The notes beneath the pieces are model-generated. The model was not told the DNA's origin. It did not search any database and saw only the letters and a list, made by a program, of their open reading frames with translations. From contig NZ_CP067129.1 in the NCBI RefSeq assembly GCF_028553745.1, forward strand, positions 15,001 through 79,000: 64,000 bases of DNA. The letters are read 5' to 3'. Origin of the DNA: Paracoccus seriniphilus. GTDB taxonomy: Bacteria > Pseudomonadota > Alphaproteobacteria > Rhodobacterales > Rhodobacteraceae. Positions 56,096-64,000 of the stretch are shown here, piece after piece (within the stretch, counting starts at the first letter, position 1; each line of letters starts with the position of its first letter). Made by a program: the position numbers and the translations under genes.

Positions 56096-56364
56096 CGGCG
56101 CCGGTTCTGGTCGATGCACGGGGGATGTTGTGCCCGCTGCCGGTTCTGCGGCTGCGCAAGATCCTGCAGGGGTTGCCTCCGGGCGGCCGCGCGCGCCTGC
56201 TGGCCAGCGATCCGATGGCGGTGGTCGATGTGCCGCATTTCTGTGCCGGTGCCGGTCATGTCATGGTCACCACATGCGATCTGGGGGATGGCCAGCACGA
56301 ATTTGTCATCGAACGCGGTCCCGACAGGTCGCAGGACGACCCGAATGCGCCCGAAACGGAATGA
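56092..56364 (+). CDS. TusA-family sulfurtransferase
   Basis: A 90-residue TusA/SirA-like protein with the persulfide-forming Cys in DARGMLCPLPVLRLRKIL (CPxP motif) and DPMAVVDVPHFCAGAGH in the second half; the second Cys is common in redox-type members. TusA proteins pass sulfur to tRNA thiolation, molybdenum cofactor or FdhD. The GTG at 56092 overlaps the DUF2478 stop; an earlier frame from 56062 adds residues not part of the fold. Its place between DUF2478 and an iron protein suggests a sulfur or metal-cofactor task, by inference. Confidence 0.87.
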   Translation: MTAPVLVDARGMLCPLPVLRLRKILQGLPPGGRARLLASDPMAVVDVPHFCAGAGHVMVTTCDLGDGQHEFVIERGPDRSQDDPNAPETE

Positions 56365-56376
56365 ACAGAGAACAGG

Positions 56377-57354
56377 ATGATGCGGATCACAGGACATCAA
56401 AGACGTTTTTCGGACCTGACCGAACGCGAGGTGCTGGCACTGGCAATCGCCTCGGAAGAGGATGACGCGCAGATCTATCGCAACTGGGCCGATTTCCTGC
56501 GCAAGGACTACGCCGCCACGGCAGAGGTCTTCGAGCAGATGGGCGCGGAAGAGGACGAACATCGCCGCCGCCTGATCGAGGCCTATCGCGCCCGTTTCGG
56601 CGAGGTGATCCCCGTCATCCGGCGCGAACATGTGGCAGGCTATTACAAACGCCGCCCGGCCTGGATGATGCAGAACCTGACATTGGAGGCGATCCGCAGC
56701 GAAGCGGCGCTGATGGAACATGACTCGGCAGAATTCTATGCCCGCGCCGCGCAGGTCAGCAGCGATGCCGGAACGCGCAAGCTTCTGGGTGATCTGGCCG
56801 CGGCAGAGCGCGGCCATGAAGCCCGCGCCACCGATCTGACCGAACAGAACCTGACACCCGAAGCGCGGGAACAGGAAGATGCCGTCGCCCATCGCGAGTT
56901 CGTGCTGACCTGGGTTCAGCCGGGACTGGCCGGGCTGATGGATGGCAGCGTCTCGACGCTTGCACCGATCTTTGCCGCCGCCTTTGCGACACAAAGCACC
57001 TCGACGACCTTTCTTGTCGGCCTGGCTGCCAGCCTTGGCGCCGGGATCAGCATGGGCTTTACCGAGGCCGCCTCGGATGATGGCGTGGTGTCGGGACGAG
57101 GCTCTCCGCTGAAGCGCGGCATTTCTTCGGGGGTGATGACCGCCATCGGCGGGCTGGGACATGCGCTGCCCTATCTGATTCCACATTTCTGGACCGCGAC
57201 GATCATTGCCTTCATCGTCGTCTTTGTCGAACTCTGGGCCATCGCCTGGATCCAGAACCGCTGGATGCAGACGCCCTTCTGGCGCGCCGCCTTGCAGGTG
57301 GTGGTCGGTGGTGGCCTGGTCTTTGCAACCGGCGTGCTGATCGGATCGGGATGA
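56377..57354 (+). CDS. mbfA: MbfA-like membrane-bound ferritin (Er-VIT1 family)
   Basis: A 325-residue fusion: an N-terminal ferritin-like/rubrerythrin domain (about residues 10-165) with di-iron motifs [23 protein letters not shown] and ERGHEAR, then a VIT1-like membrane domain with about five hydrophobic segments ([42 protein letters not shown]). MbfA exports iron and limits peroxide damage in rhizobia and Agrobacterium. It follows tusA after 12 bases and closes the presumed operon. ATG 56377 or 56380 could be used. Confidence 0.9.
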   Translation: MMRITGHQRRFSDLTEREVLALAIASEEDDAQIYRNWADFLRKDYAATAEVFEQMGAEEDEHRRRLIEAYRARFGEVIPVIRREHVAGYYKRRPAWMMQNLTLEAIRSEAALMEHDSAEFYARAAQVSSDAGTRKLLGDLAAAERGHEARATDLTEQNLTPEAREQEDAVAHREFVLTWVQPGLAGLMDGSVSTLAPIFAAAFATQSTSTTFLVGLAASLGAGISMGFTEAASDDGVVSGRGSPLKRGISSGVMTAIGGLGHALPYLIPHFWTATIIAFIVVFVELWAIAWIQNRWMQTPFWRAALQVVVGGGLVFATGVLIGSG

Positions 57355-57460
57355 GCCGGCACAACCTGCAGGAGAAAAGCTTGCAACATCGTCCAGCAGA
57401 TCGGCAGCGGCCGAGACCGGAGACAGGACTGCTCGCTGACAATCTGGCGCGCCATCGCTG

Positions 57461-58387
57461 ATGCTTGAGGTCTTCCTGAAGACGCTGCCCTTTTTCGGGC
57501 TGATCGGCCTGGGCTGGATGGCGGTGCGCACGCGACTGTTTCCCGAAAATGCCGCAGCCGCGCTGACACGATTCGTGTTTTTCTTTGCCTTGTCGGCGAT
57601 GCTGTTCCGCTTTGCCGCGCGGCTTGACCTGCCGGCGCTCTTCGACCTGCCCTTCGTTCTGGCCTATTTGAGCGGTTCACTTCTGGTCTGGCTGATCGGG
57701 CTGGTGGTCGCACGACGACGCGGACTGCCGCTGCCCGAAGCCGCGATGGAGGCCCAATGCTGCATTGCCGGGAATACCGGCTTTCTGGGTGTGCCAATGC
57801 TGGTGGTTCTGCTGGGCGAGGCCGCGATCGGCCCCGTTCTGATGGTGCTGACCATCGACATGCTGATATTCTCGACCCTGATCACCCTGATCGTGCATGG
57901 CGCACGCAGTGGAAGGTTGCGTCTGCGCAGCCTCTTCCCGGTCCTGCGGGGTATCGCGGCCAACCCGATGATCCTTTCCATGGCGGCCGGCCTGGCATGG
58001 TCATCGCTGCATCTGCCGTGGCCCGGTCCGCTGGATGAATTCCTGTCGATTCTTGGAGCGGCCGCCACACCCGGAGCGCTCTTTGCCATTGGTGCCAGCC
58101 TTGCCGCATTGCAGGTCAGGCGGCTGGGTCCCTCGCTCTGGCTCAGCTTTGCCAAGCTTGCGCTGCATCCCGCCGCAGTCGCCATTGCCGCATTCGGGCT
58201 GTTCGATGTCGACCACTTTGCCGCCGGAGTCATGGTCGCGACCGCCGCGCTGCCGGTTGCGGGGAATGTCTATATCCTGGCCCAGCATTTTGGCGTTGCG
58301 GCACAGCGAGTCTCGACCGCCATCCTGATTTCGACGGCCTTCAGCATCCTGACAATTCCGGTCACAATCCTGCTGATCGGGGGCTGA
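57461..58387 (+). CDS. AEC-family transporter
   Basis: A 308-residue membrane protein with about ten hydrophobic segments in two repeats, matching the auxin-efflux-carrier family (PF03547): FFGLIGLGWMAVRTRLF at the start, CCIAGNTGFLGVPMLVVLLG with the conserved NTGFLGVP break, and ATAALPVAGNVYILAQHFG in the second repeat. Bacterial members export or import carboxylates such as malonate. Substrate unknown. It lies 106 bases after mbfA and may be a separate unit. Confidence 0.9.
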   Translation: MLEVFLKTLPFFGLIGLGWMAVRTRLFPENAAAALTRFVFFFALSAMLFRFAARLDLPALFDLPFVLAYLSGSLLVWLIGLVVARRRGLPLPEAAMEAQCCIAGNTGFLGVPMLVVLLGEAAIGPVLMVLTIDMLIFSTLITLIVHGARSGRLRLRSLFPVLRGIAANPMILSMAAGLAWSSLHLPWPGPLDEFLSILGAAATPGALFAIGASLAALQVRRLGPSLWLSFAKLALHPAAVAIAAFGLFDVDHFAAGVMVATAALPVAGNVYILAQHFGVAAQRVSTAILISTAFSILTIPVTILLIGG

Positions 58388-58456
58388 TCGGGCTGGCCAC
58401 TATACCCGCCGCCATTGGCAGGCTATGCAAAGACCAGAGTCAAAGCGGGGGAACTG

Positions 58457-59257
58457 ATGCGTGATATTGCCGATCTGAAACTGAAGAACATCCTGCTGGA
58501 GGTTGATGACGACGGCATTGCCACCGTGACGCTCAACCGTCCGGAAAAACGCAACGCCCTTGATCTGGCGACTATCGACGAACTGGTGGATATCTTTGTC
58601 ACTCTGCCACGCGCGGGGATCCGCGCCGCGATCCTGCATGCCAATGGCGATCATTTCTGTGCCGGCCTGGATCTGGTGGAACATCATCGCGAAAACCGCT
58701 CGGCCAGCGATTTCATGCATGTCTGCCTGCGCTGGCACGAGGCCTTCAACAAGATGGAATATGGTGGTGTGCCGGTGATCGCGGTGCTCAAGGGGGCCGT
58801 GGTTGGCGGCGGGCTCGAACTGGCCTCGGCCGCGCATATCCGGGTGGCCGGACCTGGCACCTATTTCGGCCTGCCCGAGGGCCAGCGCGGATTGTTCACC
58901 GGTGGCGGGGCGACCATCCGCGTCGCAGATCTGATCGGCAAGGCGCGCATGATCGACATGATGCTGTCGGGGCGTCTGTACCAGGGGCAGGAAGCCGTCG
59001 ACGTCGGGCTGTGCCAGTATCTGGTCGATGACCCCGCTGCCAAGGCGCAAGAGATTGCACGGAATGCCGCGCAGAACCCGCCATTGTCCAACTTCGCCAT
59101 CTGCTCGGCCATCAGCCATATGCAGAACATGAGCGCTTTGGATGCGGCTTATGCCGAAGCCGTCGTCGCAGGCGTGGTCAATACGCAAGAAGACGCAAAA
59201 GCCCGTCTGGACGCCTTTGCCAAGGGAACCGCGAACAAGATCAAGCCCGGAACCTGA
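58457..59257 (+). CDS. Enoyl-CoA hydratase/isomerase (crotonase family)
   Basis: A 266-residue crotonase: [20 protein letters not shown] at the N-terminus, the first oxyanion loop [11 protein letters not shown], and the second, [19 protein letters not shown], followed by [21 protein letters not shown]. The usual acid at the end of GGGLEL is retained, but one catalytic Glu position reads Gln-Arg, so the reaction may not be simple hydration. No other beta-oxidation genes are adjacent. GGGGG precedes ATG 58457. A pair of long hairpins lies downstream. Confidence 0.9.
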   Translation: MRDIADLKLKNILLEVDDDGIATVTLNRPEKRNALDLATIDELVDIFVTLPRAGIRAAILHANGDHFCAGLDLVEHHRENRSASDFMHVCLRWHEAFNKMEYGGVPVIAVLKGAVVGGGLELASAAHIRVAGPGTYFGLPEGQRGLFTGGGATIRVADLIGKARMIDMMLSGRLYQGQEAVDVGLCQYLVDDPAAKAQEIARNAAQNPPLSNFAICSAISHMQNMSALDAAYAEAVVAGVVNTQEDAKARLDAFAKGTANKIKPGT

Positions 59258-59266
59258 ACAGGGGTG

Positions 59267-59338
59267 GCCCTTCTGCCGGCCATCGAGGCCGGCAGAAGGG
59301 CGGCGCATGGCCCGGCCTCGATGGCCGGGCCATGCGCC
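59267..59338. repeat. Two tandem long hairpins between convergent genes
   Basis: The first stem pairs 59267-59281 with 59287-59301 (15 pairs, five-base loop). The second pairs 59302-59317 with 59323-59338 (16 pairs, five-base loop). There is no base between them. Their centres are reverse complements of each other (GGCCATCGAGGCC and GGCCTCGATGGCC), so a larger alternative fold is possible. Probably a bidirectional terminator or a BIME-like repeat. Confidence 0.9.
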
Positions 59339-59366
59339 CTCTCCCCATCGCGGACAGGTCTTCCCT

Positions 59367-59945
59367 TCAGCGCAACAGCAGCAACAGCGTCAATGGCAGC
59401 ACCAGGGTGGTGCCATAGCCCAAGAGGGTAAACAGCCCGTCCCTCGCCAGCATTCCAAAGGCAAAAAAGCAAACGATCGTTCCCATGATCGACGAGGTGA
59501 ACGGCAGGATCTCCAGGAAGGGCATTGCCAGCCCACAAAGCAGGCAGAGCAGCTGCGACAGGAACAACGAGGGCTGCTGAACCAGAAAGACAAGTCTTGG
59601 CTGGGTGATCTGATCCATCCAGCCCGCCGGCTTGCTGATATGTTTCCCCGCCTGACGCAACCATCCCGACTTGATCCGTTTCGACATCAGGAACTCAGGC
59701 AGCCAGAGGTGGTCACGATCAACCAGCATCTGCGCCGAGATGATGGCAATGGTGATGCCGCATATGGTCGAAACGAAGGGCACCCCGGACAAGGGCGACA
59801 CCACGGTTGCGGCGGCAATCAGCAAATTGGCGGCAAAGGATCTGTCCCCCAGCGCCCGCATCACCTGGGCAACGCTGGTCTTGTCCTGATCCGAGGCATG
59901 GGCGAAACGGTCCAGAATTTCCTGAAGAGATTGCCGGTCTGCCAT
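59367..59945 (-). CDS. ExoD-family exopolysaccharide synthesis protein
   Basis: A 192-residue membrane protein of the ExoD family (PF06055): SLQEILDRFAHASDQDKTSVAQVMRALGDRSFAANLLIAAA at the N-terminus, then hydrophobic segments with PLSGVPFVSTICGITIAIISAQML and a C-terminal stretch of leucines. ExoD affects exopolysaccharide production in Sinorhizobium, by an unknown route. ATG 59945 has AGGGG at good spacing. No exo cluster is present here. Confidence 0.88.
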   Translation of the reverse strand: MADRQSLQEILDRFAHASDQDKTSVAQVMRALGDRSFAANLLIAAATVVSPLSGVPFVSTICGITIAIISAQMLVDRDHLWLPEFLMSKRIKSGWLRQAGKHISKPAGWMDQITQPRLVFLVQQPSLFLSQLLCLLCGLAMPFLEILPFTSSIMGTIVCFFAFGMLARDGLFTLLGYGTTLVLPLTLLLLLR

Positions 59946-60041
59946 TTGCACCCCTGTTCACGCAGGATCGCGATGTCCCGCCCCACCCGTCTTCCGAATG
60001 CAACGCCGCAACCGCATCACAGGTTCAGGGCGTTCGATCTT

Positions 60042-60494
60042 TCATGCCCGCTTCGCTGCGGACAGCAGGCGATCCAGGCTTTGCAGGAACTGCGCCCGGT
60101 CCGCCTTGGAAAAGGCCGAACCACCACCGCGATGGAAGGGATCGGCCGCACGAATATCGGCCATCAGGTCACGGGTGGCCAGACGCGGGCCGATATTGGC
60201 CTCGGTCAGCACCTCGCCATCATGTTTCAGAACCCGTGCACCGGCCTTGAGGCAACGGTCAGCCAATGGCAGATCGGCGGTCACCACGACATCTCCGGCA
60301 CCGCAGTGATCAGCGATCCATTGATCCGCGACATCCGGTCCCTCATCCACGATGACCAGAGAAACCAGTGGATTTTGCGAGGGCCGCAGCCCCCCATTGC
60401 AGACCAGCACCATCGGCACCCGCATCCGCGTCGCGACGCGTTCGGCTTCGCCTTTCACGGGGCAGGCATCCGCATCGATATACAATGTCGTCAT
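60042..60494 (-). CDS. yaiI: YaiI/YqxD (UPF0178, DUF188) family protein
   Basis: A 150-residue cytosolic protein matching DUF188: [20 protein letters not shown] at the N-terminus, [44 protein letters not shown] in the middle, and [25 protein letters not shown] at the end. The conserved acidic residues are like those of PIN-type nucleases, but no activity is proven. GGAGGG lies eight bases before ATG 60494. It is 65 bases downstream of dapD. Confidence 0.9.
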   Translation of the reverse strand: MTTLYIDADACPVKGEAERVATRMRVPMVLVCNGGLRPSQNPLVSLVIVDEGPDVADQWIADHCGAGDVVVTADLPLADRCLKAGARVLKHDGEVLTEANIGPRLATRDLMADIRAADPFHRGGGSAFSKADRAQFLQSLDRLLSAAKRA

Positions 60495-60559
60495 CAGGCC
60501 CTCCCCGGTCAGTTGCCGCCCGCCCAAGGGGGCAGGCAGCCTTGGGCACGCCGCCGCGT

Positions 60560-61381
60560 TCAGTCGCGCAGAAGTTCATTCACCGAGGTCTTGGAGCGCG
60601 TCTGGGCATCGACCCGTTTGACGATCACCGCGCAATAGAGGTTCACGCCATTCTTTGACGGCATGGTGCCCGATACGACGACCGATCCGGCCGGCACTTC
60701 GCCATACATGACTTCGCCCGTTTCGCGATCGACGATCTTGGTCGATTGGCCGATATAAACACCCATGCCCAGAACCGAGCCTTCGCGGATGATGCAGCCC
60801 TCGACGACCTCGGACCGCGCGCCGATGAAGCAATCATCCTCGATGATGGTCGGACCTGCCTGCAGCGGCTCGAGCACACCACCGATTCCGACGCCACCAG
60901 AAAGGTGGACGTTCTTGCCGATCTGCGCACAGCTGCCGACGGTGGCCCAGGTATCGACCATCGTGCCTTCGCCGACATGGGCGCCCAGGTTCACGAATGA
61001 GGGCATCAGGACCGCGCCCTTGCCGATAAAGGCGCTGCGGCGCACGATGGCACCGGGCACGGCACGAAAGCCTGCGGCCTGCCATTGGTTGTCGCCCCAG
61101 CCGACGAATTTGCTGGGCACCTTGTCCCACCAGTTTCCGCCTTGAGGGCCGCCCGACATTTCTTCCATGTCGTTCAGGCGGAAGGACAGCAGAACCGCCT
61201 TCTTGGCCCATTGGTTGACATGCCAGTCGGCACCGCGCTTTTCGGCCACGCGCAACGCACCGCTGTCCAGCGCGTTCAAGGTTTCCTCAACGGCCTCGCG
61301 GGCCTCACCGGTAGTGGCGCTGGTGATCGCGGCGCGGTCTTCCCATGCGGTCTCGATGGCGGTCTCTAGAGCTTGGGTCAT
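60560..61381 (-). CDS. dapD: Tetrahydrodipicolinate N-succinyltransferase
   Basis: DapD adds succinyl to tetrahydrodipicolinate, the branch step to lysine and meso-DAP. The 273-residue protein has the E. coli length (274) and the left-handed beta-helix hexapeptide repeats, with [73 protein letters not shown] and [24 protein letters not shown] precedes ATG 61381; the frame open far upstream is not coding. The next pathway step, dapC, is also in this window (36628). Confidence 0.97.
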   Translation of the reverse strand: MTQALETAIETAWEDRAAITSATTGEAREAVEETLNALDSGALRVAEKRGADWHVNQWAKKAVLLSFRLNDMEEMSGGPQGGNWWDKVPSKFVGWGDNQWQAAGFRAVPGAIVRRSAFIGKGAVLMPSFVNLGAHVGEGTMVDTWATVGSCAQIGKNVHLSGGVGIGGVLEPLQAGPTIIEDDCFIGARSEVVEGCIIREGSVLGMGVYIGQSTKIVDRETGEVMYGEVPAGSVVVSGTMPSKNGVNLYCAVIVKRVDAQTRSKTSVNELLRD

Positions 61382-61489
61382 CGGGGCCTTCTCCTTGAAA
61401 TATGTCGTGCGGCTGGAAACTGTCACATCAGGGCTATAAGCCTGAGTGTAACGCCGCGCAATCCGCGCCGGCCCAGAGACGAGGCTTCG

Positions 61490-62323
61490 ATGACACAGAC
61501 CGACGACCGCGATCGCGCCCATCCCTTCCCCCACAGCGATGAAGATGCGGCCCGCGCCGATCTGATGCCGGACACGACGCAGACCCGTGCGCCTGCCTAT
61601 CGCCTCGCCTTCACAGACCGTGATTTCCTGCTGCGCGAGGAGTTGCGCCCGGTGCGTTTGCAGTTGGAACTGCTGAAACCGCAACTGGTCATGGATGAAC
61701 GCGGCATCGAATCCACCGTCGTCATGTTCGGCGGCGCGCGCATTCCCGCGCCGGAACAGGCAGATCAGGCCCGCACACGGACCCTGGCCAGCCTGTCGAA
61801 ATATTACGAGGAAGCCCGCATCTTCGCCCGCAAGATGACCGAGCGCAGCATGAAGACCTATGGCCGTGAATATGTGATCTGTACCGGCGGCGGCCCCGGC
61901 GTGATGGAAGCAGGCAATATGGGGGCCGATGAGGCCGGTGGGCATTCCATCGGGCTGGGCATTGTCCTGCCCCATGAACAAGCGCCCAACAAATATGTCA
62001 CGCCGGATCTGTGCTTCAATTTCCACTATTTCGCCGTGCGCAAGATGCATTTCCTGATGCGCGCCTGTGCCATCACCGTGTTTCCCGGTGGCTTTGGCAC
62101 GCTGGACGAGTTGTTCGAGACCCTGACGCTGATCCAGACCAAGCGGATGAAGGCCATTCCGATCCTGCTGTTCGGGCGCGAGTTCTGGGAAGGAATCATC
62201 AACTGGCAGGCATTGGCAGATGCCGGAACCATCAGTGATGCCGATCTGGACCTGGTGCATTTCGTCGAAACCGCCGATGAGGCCCTGGCGATCATCGACA
62301 ACTGGAAACCTGACGAATGCTGA
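61490..62323 (+). CDS. LOG-family protein (TIGR00730)
   Basis: A 277-residue protein of the lysine-decarboxylase-like LOG family: [12 protein letters not shown], the phosphate-binding [21 protein letters not shown], and [12 protein letters not shown] with the catalytic Glu. Members release cytokinin-type bases from nucleotide monophosphates or hydrolyse AMP-like nucleotides; this longer form has an 80-residue N-terminal extension. ATG 61490 is preceded by GAGACGAGG. Divergent from dapD across 108 bases, and convergent with rlmN. Confidence 0.9.
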   Translation: MTQTDDRDRAHPFPHSDEDAARADLMPDTTQTRAPAYRLAFTDRDFLLREELRPVRLQLELLKPQLVMDERGIESTVVMFGGARIPAPEQADQARTRTLASLSKYYEEARIFARKMTERSMKTYGREYVICTGGGPGVMEAGNMGADEAGGHSIGLGIVLPHEQAPNKYVTPDLCFNFHYFAVRKMHFLMRACAITVFPGGFGTLDELFETLTLIQTKRMKAIPILLFGREFWEGIINWQALADAGTISDADLDLVHFVETADEALAIIDNWKPDEC

Positions 62324-62329
62324 CCCGGA

Positions 62330-62367
62330 AACGGGCCAGCCCGCACCCATATGCGGCATGGCCCGTT
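62330..62367. terminator. Hairpin between LOG gene and rlmN
   Basis: AACGGGCCA (62330-62338) pairs with TGGCCCGTT (62359-62367), with a smaller CCGCA/TGCGG stem nested inside. It lies between two convergent stops; T-runs are short, so it may be a partial bidirectional terminator. Confidence 0.6.
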
Positions 62368-62421
62368 CTGTGACGAAAGAAGCGTTCTGACCCGGCAATC
62401 AGATCGTGACAGAGATGCGGG

Positions 62422-63594
62422 TCAGCCTGCGGCCTCGGCATCGATCTGCGCACGGGACTTGCGCCCGCGCTCGGTGGCGGATTTCAACTGCCCGCAGGCC
62501 GCCATGATATCCTCGCCACGCGGGGTGCGGATGGGGCTTGCATAGCCGGCCTTGTAGATGATGTCGGCGAAGGACTCGATCCGCTCCCAGCTGGAGCGCT
62601 TGTAGGGCGCGCCGGGCCATTCGTTGAAGGGGATCAGGTTGATCTTGGCCGGGATGCCGCGGATCAGCCGCACCAGCCGGCGCGCATCCTCGTCGCTGTC
62701 ATTGATGCCGTCCAGCATCACATATTCAAAGGTGATCCGCTCGCTGTTGGAGAGGCGCGGGTATTCCCGCAGGGCATCCAGCAGGGCGGCAATGTTCCAA
62801 CGCTTGTTGATCGGGACCAGCTTGTTGCGCACCTCGTCGGTCGTGGCATGGAAGCTGACGGCCAGCAGGCAGCCGATTTCCTCGGCGGTGCGGGCGATCT
62901 CGGGCACGACGCCGCTGGTGGACAGGGTGATCCGGCGGCGCGACAGCGACAGACCTTCATTGTCCATCACCACCTGCATCGCGTCGCGAACGCCCTCGAA
63001 ATTGTACAGCGGTTCGCCCATGCCCATCAGGACCATGTTGCTGACAAGACGGGTTTCGTCGCGGGGCGCACCCGGCTGGGGCCATTCGCCCAGATCGTCG
63101 CGCGCAACCATCAACTGGCCGACGATTTCACCCGGGGTCAGATTGCGCACCAGTTTCTGTGTGCCGGTATGGCAGAAGGAGCAGGTCAGCGTGCAGCCAA
63201 CCTGACTGGACACACAAAGGGTGCCACGCCCCTCTTCGGGAATATAGACCGCCTCGACCTCATGCCCGCCCGCGATGCGCAGCAGGTATTTGCGCGTGCC
63301 ATCGGCACTGACCTGACGGGTCACGACCTCGGGCAGCGCGATCTCGAAGCGTTCGTCCAGCAGGGCGCGGTAATCCTTGGCCAGATTGGTCATTTGCGCG
63401 AAATCGCGCACACCCCAGTGATAGATCCACTGCCAGACCTGCCCGACCCGCATCCTGGCCTGTTTTTCCGGGGTACCGGCCTCGATCAGCGCCGCGCGCA
63501 GTTGTTCGCGGGTCAAGCCGACAATATTCTTCCGGCCACCTTCCGGCAGCTTGCGGGGAATGGTCAGGACATCCTGCGTGATCGGAGCAGACAT
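62422..63594 (-). CDS. rlmN: 23S rRNA/tRNA m2A methyltransferase RlmN
   Basis: RlmN is a radical-SAM enzyme that makes 2-methyladenosine at 23S A2503 and tRNA A37. The 390-residue protein has the iron-sulfur motif [11 protein letters not shown] (CxxxCxxC), the SAM motif [26 protein letters not shown] and the C-terminal methyl-carrying Cys in DIMAACGQL. Start at 63594 is taken from the family; a longer frame begins at 63630 and beyond. No good ribosome site is seen. Confidence 0.96.
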   Translation of the reverse strand: MSAPITQDVLTIPRKLPEGGRKNIVGLTREQLRAALIEAGTPEKQARMRVGQVWQWIYHWGVRDFAQMTNLAKDYRALLDERFEIALPEVVTRQVSADGTRKYLLRIAGGHEVEAVYIPEEGRGTLCVSSQVGCTLTCSFCHTGTQKLVRNLTPGEIVGQLMVARDDLGEWPQPGAPRDETRLVSNMVLMGMGEPLYNFEGVRDAMQVVMDNEGLSLSRRRITLSTSGVVPEIARTAEEIGCLLAVSFHATTDEVRNKLVPINKRWNIAALLDALREYPRLSNSERITFEYVMLDGINDSDEDARRLVRLIRGIPAKINLIPFNEWPGAPYKRSSWERIESFADIIYKAGYASPIRTPRGEDIMAACGQLKSATERGRKSRAQIDAEAAG

Positions 63595-63733
63595 AGGGAC
63601 ACCAAGTTTGCGCGTGAAAGAACCGCACATAGGACAAACGCAGCCGGAAATCAACCGGCCGCGCTTAAGGACATTGTCTCGCTGTCCTGGCGCTCCCCTT
63701 GCAGGGTCCCGTGAATGCCCGCTCGGGCCGGGC

Positions 63734-64000
63734 TTACTGGCAGCGCGCCTTGGCGGCATTCGTCGCCGCGGTCACGCCTGTCAGGCTGAAGGTGTCCTTC
63801 GTGGTGGTGCCACGTGCCGAACGCCCGGTAACCACGGCCGTGACCCCGGCGCGCAGGGCAGCGATCAGCTTGCTGTCTTCATTCGGACTGCCGGTCCAGG
63901 CACTTTCACCTTCGGTGAACAGATCGAATTTCTGTCCTCCGACATCGACCTCGACCGTCGAGTCAGGTGCGAAAGGATAGCCACCGGTAAATGACACTTC
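63734..64000 (-). CDS. Invasion-associated locus B family protein (5' end outside window)
   Basis: The C-terminal 88 residues of an IalB-like protein (PF06776): [22 protein letters not shown], then [45 protein letters not shown] and a terminal cysteine. IalB proteins are small periplasmic or surface proteins, first described in Bartonella invasion, and common in free-living alphaproteobacteria with unknown roles. The frame is open past base 64000, so the signal peptide is not visible. It ends 139 bases from the rlmN start, on the same strand and upstream of it. Confidence 0.8.
   Translation of the reverse strand, partial: EVSFTGGYPFAPDSTVEVDVGGQKFDLFTEGESAWTGSPNEDSKLIAALRAGVTAVVTGRSARGTTTKDTFSLTGVTAATNAAKARCQ

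Noticed and set aside
61382..62398. Upstream extension of the dapD frame to 612 codons
   Set aside because: The added part lies antisense to the LOG gene, and dapD has its normal length and a good ribosome site at 61381.
1..64000. tRNA or rRNA genes, CRISPR arrays, insertion sequences, prophage, integrase or attachment sites
   Set aside because: Scanning the intergenic gaps gave no cloverleaf, regular repeat-spacer pattern, transposase or phage gene; the gene content looks like stable chromosome.

Overview
The window reads as a compact, GC-rich stretch of alphaproteobacterial chromosome, most like a Paracoccus or near relative in the Rhodobacteraceae. The pointers are a RibA with a degenerate N-terminal RibB-like half, a DUF3035 lipoprotein beside lspA, DUF3576-leuS-lptE-holA in a row, an SdhAF4-type DUF1674 protein, a MutL with the endonuclease motif, a small 16-strand-type porin, and an OmpR-type regulator whose 3' flank looks like the SorX sRNA gene described in Rhodobacter sphaeroides. 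Gene overlaps of the ATGA, GTGA and TGATG types are common, and several convergent pairs touch or overlap. I see no rRNA, tRNA, CRISPR array, insertion sequence, integrase or phage gene; nearly everything looks like core chromosome. Two genes are cut by the window edges: recQ (left) and an IalB-family gene (right).

Layout. 1-6.7 kb: recQ-yggT leftward, then a thioesterase, a UMF1 transporter, murein endopeptidase mepA, a phytase-like esterase and a queuosine-precursor transporter rightward. 6.7-6.9 kb: a non-coding or micro-ORF element with an extreme Shine-Dalgarno match. 6.9-11.3 kb: a Hint-domain protein, a thiolase, a glycosyltransferase and a ModE-like regulator. 11.3-15.4 kb: glycerol catabolism (glpR, glpD, glpK). 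15.4-17.1 kb: SLT lipoprotein, PaaI-like thioesterase, GST. 17.1-23 kb leftward: DUF3576 lipoprotein, leuS, lptE, holA, flavoprotein. 23-27.5 kb: porin, yggS, L,D-transpeptidase, ribA, a CenR-like response regulator and its SorX-like 3' RNA. 27.5-33.2 kb: glutathionyl-hydroquinone reductase, MFS transporter, xthA, then the overlapping cnoX/LON-like/Trm112/rhomboid series. 33.2-39.5 kb leftward: sdhAF4, amidase, dapC-like aminotransferase, ftsK, DUF2268. 39.5-47.8 kb rightward: rsmB, purH, lspA, DUF3035, cytochrome P450, two M16 peptidases. 47.8-53.5 kb: small lipoprotein, mutL, DUF3775, sugar dehydrogenase, rluA-lysE-msrC. 53.6-57.4 kb: histidine kinase, response regulator, DUF2478, TusA and MbfA-like iron protein. 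57.4-64 kb: AEC permease, enoyl-CoA hydratase, twin hairpins, ExoD, YaiI, dapD, LOG protein, rlmN, IalB.

Functional threads. Envelope biogenesis recurs (mepA, lptE, lspA, DUF3035/BamF-like, M16 pair, L,D-transpeptidase, ftsK, dapC/dapD, CenR-like regulator, IalB). Glycerol enters through a local regulator, kinase and dehydrogenase, but no glycerol transporter is present. Oxidative-stress genes are scattered (msrC, hydroquinone reductase, MbfA, cnoX, SorX-like RNA).

No wholly new system is evident. The most interesting points are the 6.7 kb element with 16 bases pairing to the 16S 3' end, the SorX-like RNA, the two-component/DUF2478/TusA/MbfA cluster, a P450 with an unusual I-helix embedded in an envelope operon, and several long inverted repeats.
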